In this document: piece by piece, positions 15,644-24,009 of the stretch
Layout: the number at the start of each line of letters is the position of its first letter
Numbering within the stretch: position 1 is the first letter of the stretch
Assembly: GCF_009711165.2 (NCBI RefSeq)
Contig: NZ_WMID02000017.1
Coordinates: forward strand, 1-64,000
Direction: 5' to 3'
DNA length: 64,000 bases
DNA from: Flavobacterium sp. MC2016-06
GTDB taxonomy: Bacteria > Bacteroidota > Bacteroidia > Flavobacteriales > Flavobacteriaceae
Made by a program: the position numbers and the translations under genes
Notes under the pieces: generated by a model
What the model was told of the DNA's origin: nothing
Databases searched by the model: none
The model's input: only the letters and a program-made list of their open reading frames with translations

Positions 15644-16713
15644 TGTGGAATTCGAATAAAATAACACAATTATTAGGCATACAATATCCTATTTTACAAG
15701 GACCGATGGGTGTCGGTTTTTCTACTCCAGCATTGTTGGCTTCTGTCAGCAATGCGGGCGGATTGGGCAGTCTTGGTGCCTACACTTTAACTCCAGAAGA
15801 AATTCTAGAATTTGATAAAACTATAAAACCACTAACAAATAAACCCTATAATATTAATTTATGGGTTAATGATGTTGATAAAACCCTAATAAACTATCCG
15901 CCTGAAAAATTAGAAAAAATCAAACTGCTCTTTAAGCCTTATTTTGATGAATTAGGAGTTCCATTACCGGATTTATCTGCTGATATTCCTTCAAAATTTG
16001 AAAAACAAGTAGAAACTTTATTCAAAATTAAACCTGCTGTTTTTAGTTTTGTTTTTGGAATTCCTTCTAAAGAAATCCTTGACGAAAGCAGAAGACTTGG
16101 CATAAAAACTATCGGTGCTGCAACTACTTTAGACGAAGCTCTTGCACTTGAAGAAGCAAAAGTAGATGCAATTGTTGCTTCTGGATTTGAAGCTGGAGGT
16201 CACAGACCTTCTTTTTTAAAACCTGCACAAGATTCTTTTACCGGTTTATTTACACTTTTACAGCAGTTAAAAGCCAAAACAAAAACGCCAATTATTGCTG
16301 CCGGAGGTATTATTGATGCTAAAGGAATTGCTGCAGCGCTCACTTTAGGTGCCGATGCCGTACAACTGGGCACCGTATTTATGGTAACAGACGAATCTGG
16401 AGCAGCACCGCTTCACAAAAAAATGCTATTTTCTGGCGAAGCCAATCATACCACAGTTTCAAAATCTCTTACGGGAAGAATGGGCCGAATGGTGAGCAAT
16501 AAAATATCTAATGAAATTCCTTTTGAAACAGAAGTATTGCCTTTTCCGCTACAAACCAAATTAATTGCGCCTCTAAGAGCGGCCTCAATTGCACAAGGAA
16601 GAACTGATATGATTAATTTTTGGTCGGGACAAAATACAAGTAACCTAAAACATCATAGAGCTGTTGAATTGATGCAGGAATTAATTACCGAAACAGGGAA
16701 GTTAATAGTGTGA
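15643..16713 (+). CDS. Nitronate monooxygenase / FMN-dependent 2-nitropropane dioxygenase family
   Basis: 356 residues from the ATG at 15643, which shares its A with the preceding TGA stop (TGATG), indicating translational coupling; an in-frame GTG one codon earlier is less likely. Motifs: PILQGPMGVGFSTPALLASV at the N-terminus, the SGFEAGGHRPSF segment with the active-site His, AAGGIIDAKGIAAAL and LGADAVQLGTVFM for FMN phosphate. The enzyme oxidises alkyl nitronates to carbonyls and nitrite, a detoxification step that fits the neighbouring nitroreductase and tautomerase. Confidence 0.88.
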   Translation: MWNSNKITQLLGIQYPILQGPMGVGFSTPALLASVSNAGGLGSLGAYTLTPEEILEFDKTIKPLTNKPYNINLWVNDVDKTLINYPPEKLEKIKLLFKPYFDELGVPLPDLSADIPSKFEKQVETLFKIKPAVFSFVFGIPSKEILDESRRLGIKTIGAATTLDEALALEEAKVDAIVASGFEAGGHRPSFLKPAQDSFTGLFTLLQQLKAKTKTPIIAAGGIIDAKGIAAALTLGADAVQLGTVFMVTDESGAAPLHKKMLFSGEANHTTVSKSLTGRMGRMVSNKISNEIPFETEVLPFPLQTKLIAPLRAASIAQGRTDMINFWSGQNTSNLKHHRAVELMQELITETGKLIV

Positions 16714-16751
16714 TTTTTTACCGCAAAGGTTTTTTAATGTGTTGCGAGTAA

Positions 16752-16839
16752 TTTTACCGCAAAGTTCGCAAAGGCGTTTCTTTGCGAACTTAAAACGTGC
16801 TCTATTTTAAAAAAAAACTTTGCGAACTTTGCGGTAAAA
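16752..16839. repeat. Intergenic inverted repeat with 22-bp perfect arms
   Basis: Arms 16752-16773 and 16818-16839 are exact complements (core TACCGCAAAGTTCGCAAAG). A related half-unit lies at about 16716-16735. Elements with a similar CGCAAAG core occur at 32206-32280 and near 53571. Confidence 0.85.
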
Positions 16840-16985
16840 AACATTTGCAGTTAAATGTTTTCCACATCAAATAAAGCAATGTCCATTTTAAAGTTCAATT
16901 TGTCCAGTTCAACATGATATTGATATTTTATTTAACGCTAAAGTCACAATTTTGTCTCGTTAAATAACTTAAAATATAAAAAATC

Positions 16986-17384
16986 ATGAACTCAAAATCA
17001 ACAAAAATTATTTACTGGACAGGAATTGTATTAACTTCTTTATGGTTTGGCGCAAGCGGCTTATTCGAATTAACAAAAAATCCACTTGTTTGGGGAATCA
17101 CACAGCAATTGGGTTATCCAGCACATTTTATTTACATACTTGGCGTATTTAAATTGTCTGGCGTAATTACATTATTAATTCCAAACAAAATACTACGCTT
17201 AAAAGAATGGGTATTTGCAGGTGTATTTTTTGACATCATTTTTGCTTTCTTTTCTAAAATTGCAGTGCTTGGTTTTTCTGCAGCAATAGACGCTGTTATT
17301 GCTTTTATAATGGTAAGCGTAACGTATGCAATGTTTAGAAAACTATACAGCGTATCTTATAGCCATAATACGATTACAGCCTAA
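16986..17384 (+). CDS. DoxX-like integral membrane protein
   Basis: 132 residues with four hydrophobic helices and the DoxX-like pattern SGLFELTKNPLV followed by LGYPAHFIYILGVFKLSGVI and LLIPNKILRLKEWVFAGVFF. Members are small inner-membrane proteins, often near redox-stress genes; biochemical role unclear. It stands alone with a terminator directly after it. Confidence 0.82.
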   Translation: MNSKSTKIIYWTGIVLTSLWFGASGLFELTKNPLVWGITQQLGYPAHFIYILGVFKLSGVITLLIPNKILRLKEWVFAGVFFDIIFAFFSKIAVLGFSAAIDAVIAFIMVSVTYAMFRKLYSVSYSHNTITA

Positions 17385-17400
17385 AAACACTACTAAAAAC

Positions 17401-17433
17401 AAAATTGCCTAAGATAAAACCTTAGGCAATTTT
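17401..17433 (+). terminator. Intrinsic terminator after the DoxX gene
   Basis: Perfect 13-bp stem AAAATTGCCTAAG (17401-17413) with complement at 17421-17433. Confidence 0.9.
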
Positions 17434-17464
17434 TGTTTTGTTATTCCACATAAAATCATTCATC

Positions 17465-17545
17465 ATGAAAAAAATAATTCTCATTATAAGCTTTATACTT
17501 TCGGCTCTTTTCTTTTTGAGCTGCTTTATGTTTCCTGGATTGTAA
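17465..17545 (+). CDS. Possible 26-residue micro-lipoprotein
   Basis: ATG at 17465 opens a 26-codon frame: MKKIILIISFILSALFFLSC then FMFPGL. It has a lysine start, a hydrophobic core and a lipobox-like FLSC, i.e. a complete lipoprotein signal with only six residues after the Cys. It may be a real tiny lipoprotein or the relic of a longer one. It sits after the DoxX terminator and has no obvious own promoter. Confidence 0.45.
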   Translation: MKKIILIISFILSALFFLSCFMFPGL

Positions 17546-17585
17546 AATTTAAATCGGTTAATTTATTATGTGATAAATTAATCGA

Positions 17586-18353
17586 TTATCTATTTTCTAA
17601 CCAGCTTAAAAATGCTGTTGCTTTTTCTTTCCCAATAAGCAGTTTCTCTTCTGTCGGAATCGTTAATTTAATAATTAGTTTGCGGGAAAAATAATGTTCC
17701 GCCTCTCTAATAGCCGAAAAATTGACTAAATATTGTCTGTTAATTCTAAAGAATTGTATGGGCGACAAAAGCTTATGAACCTCATCTAAAGACTGTGTTA
17801 TCTGATATTCGTTTTTATCAAAAGTCAAAATAGTCGGCGTTTCATTTTTGATGTAGAAAAGCGCAATATTTTCGGTTTGTATCGTTTGGTATTTGTTGTT
17901 TTTAAAAACCAAAAAACTGCTTTTCCCTTTATTTTCTCCAGTTCTGGTTAATAAATATTCGAAATCCGGCATCGTTTTTTTATTACGCTGAAAAAAGCTT
18001 TTCAATTCTCCCGCTTTCTTAATCGCCTGCGTAATACTTTCTCTCGAAAAAGGTTTTAGTACATAATCAATCCCGTTAGATTTAAAAGCTTCAATTGCAT
18101 AATCGTCAAAAGCGGTACAAAATATTACAGGAGATAAAACCTCAACGTTTTTAAAAATTTCAAAACACTGCCCGTCTGCCAGCTGAATGTCCATAAAAAT
18201 AAGATCAGGTTGGTCATTCTCTAAGAGATAACTCACCGCTCCGTCTATACTTTGTATGTACGACAAAATTTGAGCATCAGGTCTGATACTCAAGATAAGC
18301 TGACCAAGAGCTTTGGCTGTTTTTACTTCATCTTCAATTATTATGATAGTCAT
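17586..18353 (-). CDS. LytTR-family response regulator
   Basis: 255 residues. The receiver domain has the acidic pocket IIIEDE, phospho-acceptor Asp55 (LIFMDIQLADG) and the DYVLKPF lysine; the C-terminal LytTR DNA-binding domain covers about residues 155-255 (PIQFFRINRQYLVNFSAI). Its start overlaps the end of the histidine kinase gene by 20 bp, so the two form one operon and signalling pair. Target genes unknown; the DUF1223 gene directly upstream of the kinase gene is a candidate. Confidence 0.9.
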   Translation of the reverse strand: MTIIIIEDEVKTAKALGQLILSIRPDAQILSYIQSIDGAVSYLLENDQPDLIFMDIQLADGQCFEIFKNVEVLSPVIFCTAFDDYAIEAFKSNGIDYVLKPFSRESITQAIKKAGELKSFFQRNKKTMPDFEYLLTRTGENKGKSSFLVFKNNKYQTIQTENIALFYIKNETPTILTFDKNEYQITQSLDEVHKLLSPIQFFRINRQYLVNFSAIREAEHYFSRKLIIKLTIPTEEKLLIGKEKATAFLSWLENR

Positions 18354-19353
18354 AGATCATTGGTATTTTTACTTTAAAAATAGTTTCTGTTTTATCAATT
18401 TCAATTTCTCTGTGAATCAAATGCATAAAGCGCTGATTAATATTATCAAGTCCAACGCCAGTAGACAATGCGCCTCTTTTCAGCTGAATTTTGTTTTCTA
18501 CGACTAAGAAATCATTCTCAGTATACAATCTAATAATTAGCGGTTTATCTAGCGAAACGATATTGTGTTTAATGCAGTTTTCAATTAACAACTGTAACGT
18601 AAAAGGCGGAACTGCCGAGTCGTATTGTTTTTGATCTACTTCATTTATCAAAACAAAACCATCTTCAAAACGGGCTTTAAGCAGATAAACATAAGAATCT
18701 AAAATCTGAAGCTCTTCTCGTAGCGAAATCAAATCCATTTTTCTGCTTTCGAGCGTAAAGCGGTAAAAATCGGAGAGTTTCAGAATAAAATCTGAACTCA
18801 TTGGGTCGTTAATATCAACCATCGATTTTAGAGTATTCAAACTATTAAACAAAAAATGCGGATTTACCTGCTGTTTCAATAACTCGTATTGCGCACCAAG
18901 GTTTACTGCTTTTGTACGCTCTAACTCCACTCCCATTTGCTGGGTTTGATAGTTCTGAAAAAGCAAATGCAGAAACATATAAACGATAAGGTTTATTAAA
19001 ACACCGCGCAGTTCAAACATAATTGGCGCATCCATTTTAGAAACCTGAAAAAGTTCTTGGTGTGCAATTACCAAAATCACCATTATCAAAATTCCCAATA
19101 TTACACTCAGAAGAAGTTTTCCGTTGAATAGGTTTTTGGAAGTGCGCTGCGACGAAAATTTTGGTAAACTATAAATATTGTAATACCATATAAAAATCGA
19201 AAACAAAAGCGTAATCGAAGAGTTAATGATGATATCACCGATTGTTGTAAAAGCATCAAATAACTTAGGAATCGAAGCCAAAACCGCCAGCGCTATAGAG
19301 CTTCCCCATATTACTTTGCGCGATACTTCAAAGCGTTTTTTCTGTATTTCCAT
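18334..19353 (-). CDS. LytS-type sensor histidine kinase
   Basis: 339 residues from the ATG at 19353 (MEIQKKRFEVSRKVIWG). Four hydrophobic segments occupy residues 15-140; then a short coiled segment and the His_kinase domain with QQVNPHFLFNSLNTLKSMVD carrying the phospho-acceptor His, and an ATPase segment with LLIENCIKHN and GVGLDNINQRF. No periplasmic sensor domain, so the membrane segment itself probably senses. Overlaps its response regulator gene. Confidence 0.88.
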   Translation of the reverse strand: MEIQKKRFEVSRKVIWGSSIALAVLASIPKLFDAFTTIGDIIINSSITLLFSIFIWYYNIYSLPKFSSQRTSKNLFNGKLLLSVILGILIMVILVIAHQELFQVSKMDAPIMFELRGVLINLIVYMFLHLLFQNYQTQQMGVELERTKAVNLGAQYELLKQQVNPHFLFNSLNTLKSMVDINDPMSSDFILKLSDFYRFTLESRKMDLISLREELQILDSYVYLLKARFEDGFVLINEVDQKQYDSAVPPFTLQLLIENCIKHNIVSLDKPLIIRLYTENDFLVVENKIQLKRGALSTGVGLDNINQRFMHLIHREIEIDKTETIFKVKIPMIYDYHNN

Positions 19354-19429
19354 TTTACTATAAATCATTAAAGCCTACCCAAAGGTAAGCTTATTTTGAA
19401 AATTTAATCTCTGCTAAATTATTTCTCAT

Positions 19430-20188
19430 TTAGTTATTTACTGCTTTCGCAGCGCCCAAAATTGCTCCAGAATTGATATCCTGCACAAAACCAATTACTT
19501 CAAAGTCTTTGGTGTTAAATTCTTTAGGTGCCGTAATCGTTACAATGCCGCTGCCATTATTTTTTAAAGCAAAACTCTGGAGATTTTTTACAATCTGATA
19601 ATGAGATAAGATACGATGTGCATTTTCTCCTCTTTTTACATTGCTTTTTGCCGATTTTTGGAGAACGGCAACCAGCAGACGACTATTTTTAGAAATACCG
19701 TTTACTTTATAATTGACCTCCAATTTATTATTGGTTAGAATTGTCTCTAAAGATAATTCGGCAATGGCAGGTTTAGAAAGCGTATTTACGATCGCATTAC
19801 GCACCGTAACTTCATCTGAACCGATATACTCTTTTTTGCCGTTTACAACAACTTGAGGCGTATAAACAGGTTCTTTTCCTAACCATTTGGCATAATCGTA
19901 TTGACGTTTAGTATAATCAGCATTGCTAAAAATATCTTTCCAGCCCTGTCTGTCCCAATAATCGACATGATACGACAAAATATATATGGGAGCATCTTTA
20001 TATTCATTTTGAATACTGCCCATTAATTCGTCTGCAGGCGGACAACTCGAACAGCCTTCGGAAGTAAAGAGTTCTAAAACTACAAATCCTTTCAATGTTT
20101 TTTTATCAGCATTATTTTGTCCAAAAACAATAATTCCAATAAACAGTAATAAAGTTGTGAGAATGGAAACTAATTTTATTTTTTTCAT
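19430..20188 (-). CDS. Secreted DUF1223 thioredoxin-fold protein
   Basis: 252 residues with a signal peptide (about 1-23, VFGQ). The thioredoxin-like domain begins VVLELFTSEGCSSCPPADEL, where Cys46 and Cys49 form a CxxC redox motif, followed by the DYWDRQGW and YTPQVVVNGKKEYIGSD segments diagnostic for DUF1223. Likely a periplasmic or extracellular redox protein; substrate unknown. It is 76 bp upstream of the kinase gene on the same strand. Confidence 0.87.
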   Translation of the reverse strand: MKKIKLVSILTTLLLFIGIIVFGQNNADKKTLKGFVVLELFTSEGCSSCPPADELMGSIQNEYKDAPIYILSYHVDYWDRQGWKDIFSNADYTKRQYDYAKWLGKEPVYTPQVVVNGKKEYIGSDEVTVRNAIVNTLSKPAIAELSLETILTNNKLEVNYKVNGISKNSRLLVAVLQKSAKSNVKRGENAHRILSHYQIVKNLQSFALKNNGSGIVTITAPKEFNTKDFEVIGFVQDINSGAILGAAKAVNN

Positions 20189-20238
20189 GATTTCTGTATT
20201 CTAAGTTATTAAAGGTAAAAAGAAACCCATTCAATTTG

Positions 20239-20399
20239 CTATCGTATGGACACAAGTATAAAATAACACGAATTTCACGAATTGCCACTAATGCGTTTGT
20301 GAAATTAATTTCACAAACATAATTTATCCCATTAAAATTTGTACCAATTCGTGAAATCTGTGTTCAAATTGAATTATAATATTTCTGTCCAGACGGTAG
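20239..20399. repeat. MITE-like element, copy 1
   Basis: About 161 bp with imperfect terminal inverted repeats (TGGACACAAGTAT at the left, the complement of TCTGGACAGAAATAT at the right) and a perfect 24-bp internal palindrome at 20295-20318 (arm GTTTGTGAAATT). A near copy lies at 38767-38929. No coding capacity. Confidence 0.8.
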
Positions 20400-20426
20400 T
20401 TTCAATTAGAGAGGTTTCTTTTTTAA

Positions 20427-20858
20427 TTAAAGAATATTAATTGCTACATTAATATTTCCTTTTGTCGCTTTAGAATACGGACATGTATTGTGTGCTTCTG
20501 CAGCCAAAGCTTTTGCCGTTTCTGTATCTAAACCCGGAAGACTGATATTTAAACGTGCCTGTAATGAATATTCTCCATCAGTAAAACATAAGTCAACTTC
20601 TGCATCTACAGCTGTTTCAGCAGGAAGTTTAACGTTTAATTTTCCAGCTGCTTTTCCCATTGCTCCAATAAAGCAGGCAGACCATCCTGCTGCAAACAAT
20701 TGTTCTGGATTTGTTCCCGGTCTAGAAGATCCCGGAATGGTAAGTTTTACATTTAGATTGTCATCAGAACTTTTAGAAGAACCTTCGCGTCCGCCTGTAG
20801 TATGTGTTTTTCCTGTATAAAGAATTTTTTCTGGTTGTGGAATGTTTGAATTTGTCAT
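20427..20858 (-). CDS. ohr: Organic hydroperoxide resistance protein (Ohr subfamily of OsmC)
   Basis: 143 residues, usual Ohr length. The two catalytic cysteines are Cys62 (GWSACFIGAM) and Cys126 (HNTCPYSKAT), and the N-terminal YTGKTHTTGGREG segment with its conserved Arg is typical of Ohr rather than OsmC. It reduces organic hydroperoxides with lipoylated or other dithiols in the cytoplasm. No MarR-type OhrR gene is adjacent. An OsmC-type paralogue lies at 30821. Confidence 0.9.
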   Translation of the reverse strand: MTNSNIPQPEKILYTGKTHTTGGREGSSKSSDDNLNVKLTIPGSSRPGTNPEQLFAAGWSACFIGAMGKAAGKLNVKLPAETAVDAEVDLCFTDGEYSLQARLNISLPGLDTETAKALAAEAHNTCPYSKATKGNINVAINIL

Positions 20859-20954
20859 GATATTAATTTTATTGTTATTGCTTTAAATTTGAATTAGTTT
20901 TTTGAAATTGAAATTGTCATTGAAATTGATTTTTGACATTGAAATTGAACTTTG

Positions 20955-21989
20955 TTATTGAACCTGAACATCCATAATTGCCTGTGCAAATGCTTTCGGA
21001 TCTTCCTGCGGTACATTATGTCCGATTCCTTTTAGAATTCGGTGTTCGTATTTCCCTTTAAATTTGCTTGCGTAGGCTTTTCCATCCGCGAAAGCGCCGT
21101 CAAAATCACTGCCAATTGTAATTGTTGGAACTGTAATATCAGGTCTTGCCGCCAAACGTTTTTCTAAACTGTCGTATTTAGCTTCTCCAGCTTCAAGCGA
21201 CTGACGCCATCTGTAATTATGAATTACAATTGCCACATGATCCGGATTATTAAAAGATTGCGCTGTTTGATCGTAAGTTGCTTTATCGAAGTTCCAAAGT
21301 GGTGAAGCCAGTTTCCAGATCAATTTATTAAACTCGTAAGTATTTTGCGTGTAACCCAATTTTCCTCTTTCGGTTGCAAAATAATATTGGTACCACCAGC
21401 CGTTTTCTGCCGTTGGAGATAATGGTTTTAAGTTAGCTTCAAGATTTACGACAAGATAACCGCTCACAGAAACAAGGCCATTTAAACGTTCCGGCCAAAG
21501 TGCCGCAATAGCCACAGCTGTTCTTGCTCCCCAATCAAATCCTCCAATAGTGGCTTTCTTGATTTTAAGCGCATCCATTAATGCAACAATGTCACTTGCC
21601 AAAGCTGCCTGTTGTCCGTTTCTAAAAGTAGCATCCGAAAGGAAACGTGTTGTGCCAAAGCCTCTTAAATAAGGTGTAATCACTCTATAGCCTTTTGCCA
21701 CCAAAATAGGCACAACCTCATTATAGCTGCTAATGTCGTAAGGCCAGCCGTGAAGCAGAATTACTGGCTTTCCTGCAGCAGGTCCAGCTTCTGCATAACC
21801 TATATTTAATACGCCTGCATTAATTTGTTTTAATGTTCCCAACGAACTATTTATTTTAAATGTTTCTTGTTGCAATTGACTGTCTGTTTGCGCATTAACA
21901 GAACTTGAAGCAAAAAAGAAAAGGCATATTAAAACGATTACTTTTATTATTGCAACTTGATTGCTATTGTTTTTTTGTGTAGTAAACAT
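20955..21989 (-). CDS. Secreted alpha/beta hydrolase, epoxide hydrolase/haloalkane dehalogenase-like
   Basis: 344 residues with a signal peptide (about 1-33, ending VNAQ). Oxyanion motif HGWP at 80-83; the nucleophile elbow GGFDWGAR places Asp152 as nucleophile, which is the mark of epoxide hydrolases and haloalkane dehalogenases rather than esterases. The catalytic His is in GIGHNVPQEDP near the C-terminus. Probably acts in the periplasm on epoxide or halogenated compounds; specific substrate not deducible. Lies between the cupin and ohr genes on the same strand. Confidence 0.85.
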   Translation of the reverse strand: MFTTQKNNSNQVAIIKVIVLICLFFFASSSVNAQTDSQLQQETFKINSSLGTLKQINAGVLNIGYAEAGPAAGKPVILLHGWPYDISSYNEVVPILVAKGYRVITPYLRGFGTTRFLSDATFRNGQQAALASDIVALMDALKIKKATIGGFDWGARTAVAIAALWPERLNGLVSVSGYLVVNLEANLKPLSPTAENGWWYQYYFATERGKLGYTQNTYEFNKLIWKLASPLWNFDKATYDQTAQSFNNPDHVAIVIHNYRWRQSLEAGEAKYDSLEKRLAARPDITVPTITIGSDFDGAFADGKAYASKFKGKYEHRILKGIGHNVPQEDPKAFAQAIMDVQVQ

Positions 21990-22158
21990 GATTTCGATTA
22001 TTTAAGTTATTGATTTGATTAATTGTTTAATTTCTTTGTCAAAAGTATTGTGGCTATGAACTTTTTACAATCTATAAAAAGGTTAAACGGACAAAGTAAG
22101 GACTGAAATGGACATGCATAAACTTGAAGATTTCAGTGAATTTCATTTCTTTAAAATT

Positions 22159-22569
22159 TTATTGCTGCATTACAAGAATTGGTTTTCCTTTTTCTACCAC
22201 ATACGTAGCTAATTCTGAGGCTTTGGAATTACTATTGTTTTTTGCTGAATGAATTTTTCCTGCTGGAATAAAAAGTACTTCTCCTGCTTTCAGTGTTTTT
22301 GGTAATTCGCCTTCAATTTCATATTCCAGCGAACCTTCAAGTACATAAATTATTTCTTCGCCCGGATGAGAATGTTTTCCAAAAGCAGTATGTGGCTCAA
22401 AATCTATTCTAGCCTGAACCGCTTCTTTTCCATTCGTACTTAAATCATGTTGTTGTAAATCTGTACGTTTTATGCCTGATTGTTGTGCCAAAGCATTGTT
22501 TGAAAGTAGTAATGCAAAAAAGCCAATAACTGTACTTACGTAAATTCTAAGGTTTCTATTCGTTTCCAT
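22159..22569 (-). CDS. Secreted single-domain cupin protein
   Basis: 136 residues with a signal peptide ending in NNALAQQ. The cupin motif 1 reads GKHSHPGEEIIYVLEGSLEY, giving the metal-binding His-His-Glu set, and motif 2 reads FIPAGKIHSAKN with the last His. A metal-dependent dioxygenase or isomerase role is possible; no substrate can be stated. Same strand as the hydrolase, 169 bp upstream. Confidence 0.83.
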   Translation of the reverse strand: METNRNLRIYVSTVIGFFALLLSNNALAQQSGIKRTDLQQHDLSTNGKEAVQARIDFEPHTAFGKHSHPGEEIIYVLEGSLEYEIEGELPKTLKAGEVLFIPAGKIHSAKNNSNSKASELATYVVEKGKPILVMQQ

Positions 22570-23041
22570 TTTTTGATTTTTAAATTATGGTTATCTCTTA
22601 ATTTCTTCATCAAAAGTATTTCGGGAATCGAGGTTTTGCAATCAGGAAATAGCCTAAATGGACAGATCTATGGGTGAAGTGGACAGGGTTTGAGGTGTGG
22701 GGAATGGAATTGATACTATTTGAAGTTGATTCCAACTATGTTATCGTAAAAGTTATATATACTCGCTTTAAGAGTTATGAATGAAGACAAAAATGTTCAA
22801 AATGATATAATCAAATTAAAAAACAATTTTTATTGGTTGAATGAATTAGCTAAAATTTTGAATCCTTATTTGGATTTGAAATAAGATTTCTGCGCTTATT
22901 TTGATAGAATAAATACCGTATAAATACCTATTGTTTCGTTTTAATAATAAATATACACTTGCTTAAAATAAATTTTAATGAATTATGGATTTCCGTAAAA
23001 TACTTGATTCCCAGTATCTAATCTTTGTTTATAAAATAATC
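22570..23041. other. Intergenic stretch before the Hachiman genes
   Basis: AT-rich. A 35-codon frame at 22777-22884 (plus strand, ends WLNELAKILNPYLDLK) might be a gene remnant but has no support beyond its start and stop. No attachment-site repeat or integrase is visible. Confidence 0.4.
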
Positions 23042-23070
23042 AATTAGTTATTTAAAGTATATAACTAATT
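23042..23070. promoter_or_regulatory. Perfect inverted repeat before hamA
   Basis: AATTAGTTAT (23042-23051) and its exact complement (23061-23070) flank a 9-nt loop, ending 13 nt before the hamA ATG. It could be an operator or an mRNA hairpin near the ribosome site. No TAnnTTTG element is convincing here. Confidence 0.5.
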
Positions 23071-23083
23071 ATAAAATTAAAAT

Positions 23084-24007
23084 ATGATAAATTTCGAAAT
23101 TTTAATTAATGACCTTTTTTCTGTAGTTACAAGTGATAAAACTCTGAATCCAATTGATAATAAAAGAGTTTTTAGCTTAGTAAATACTTTTGAAAATGGC
23201 TATTGGGATTATCATAAATTCCAAAAATTTATTTGGAACAATATAAAAGAAACTGCATTAAGTTATAGAGAAAGACAATCGTTGGCACTTGAAGGAGAAG
23301 ATTCCATTTTGACAGAAGCTGCAATAAATTTAAGACTTTCTGAGAGTGAAAATGATATCGGAAGAGGTAGTGAAATATCTGAAATTTTACTTTATGGAAT
23401 TATGAAAAATTATTATAATGCATTGCCAATTGTTCCTAAAATTTTCTATAAACAAAATAGTCAAGATAATGCAAAAGGTGCGGACAGTGTGCATATCGTT
23501 ATTGAAAGTGAAGATGAATTTTCTTTATGGTTTGGCGAATCTAAGTTTTATAAATCAATTGAAAATGCAAGATTAGATGTAATTATTGATTCAGTAAAAG
23601 ATTCTTTAACATTAAGAAAAATAAAAAAAGAAAATAGATTAATAACTAACTTATCTGACATTAATGACTTTGCCGAAATTTCTAAAGAATTACGCACAAA
23701 AATAATTGAATCTCTTTCTCAAGAACAATCTATAGACTCAATAAAGCCAATTTTAAACATCCCAATACTCTTATTACACGAATGTAGTATTACTGGTTCA
23801 GCAACTCATTTTACTGATGAATACAAAGCACAAATAATAGATTTTCACAAAGAAAGAGCAACTGAATATTTTAGAAGACAAATAAGTAAGTGTAATGATG
23901 TTGATTTATATTCGGAAATCAAATTTCATATAATTCTTTTTCCGGTTCCAGAAAAGAAACCAATAGTAGACAAATTTATTGCTAAAGCACAAATATATAG
24001 AAGTTAA
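23084..24007 (+). CDS. hamA: Hachiman antiphage protein HamA (DUF1837 nuclease)
   Basis: 307 residues. The central block GRGSEISEILLYGIMKNYYN and the PD-(D/E)xK-type core with Asp134 (KGADSVHIV) and Glu152/Lys154 (WFGESKFY) match the DUF1837/HamA effector nuclease. Known for the family: HamA is held inactive in a complex with the HamB helicase and, when HamB meets aberrant or damaged DNA, degrades DNA, killing the infected cell. The next gene starts 2 nt after this stop, so they are co-translated. AT content is high, in line with horizontal acquisition. No transmembrane segment. Confidence 0.88.
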   Translation: MINFEILINDLFSVVTSDKTLNPIDNKRVFSLVNTFENGYWDYHKFQKFIWNNIKETALSYRERQSLALEGEDSILTEAAINLRLSESENDIGRGSEISEILLYGIMKNYYNALPIVPKIFYKQNSQDNAKGADSVHIVIESEDEFSLWFGESKFYKSIENARLDVIIDSVKDSLTLRKIKKENRLITNLSDINDFAEISKELRTKIIESLSQEQSIDSIKPILNIPILLLHECSITGSATHFTDEYKAQIIDFHKERATEYFRRQISKCNDVDLYSEIKFHIILFPVPEKKPIVDKFIAKAQIYRS

Positions 24008-24009
24008 TT

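Noticed and set aside
20488..20820. Plus-strand frame opposite ohr
   Set aside because: Fully antisense to a gene with intact catalytic motifs.
22777..22884. Third gene of the defence cassette (35 codons)
   Set aside because: Too short, no ribosome site and separated by 200 bp from hamA; left as a possible remnant.
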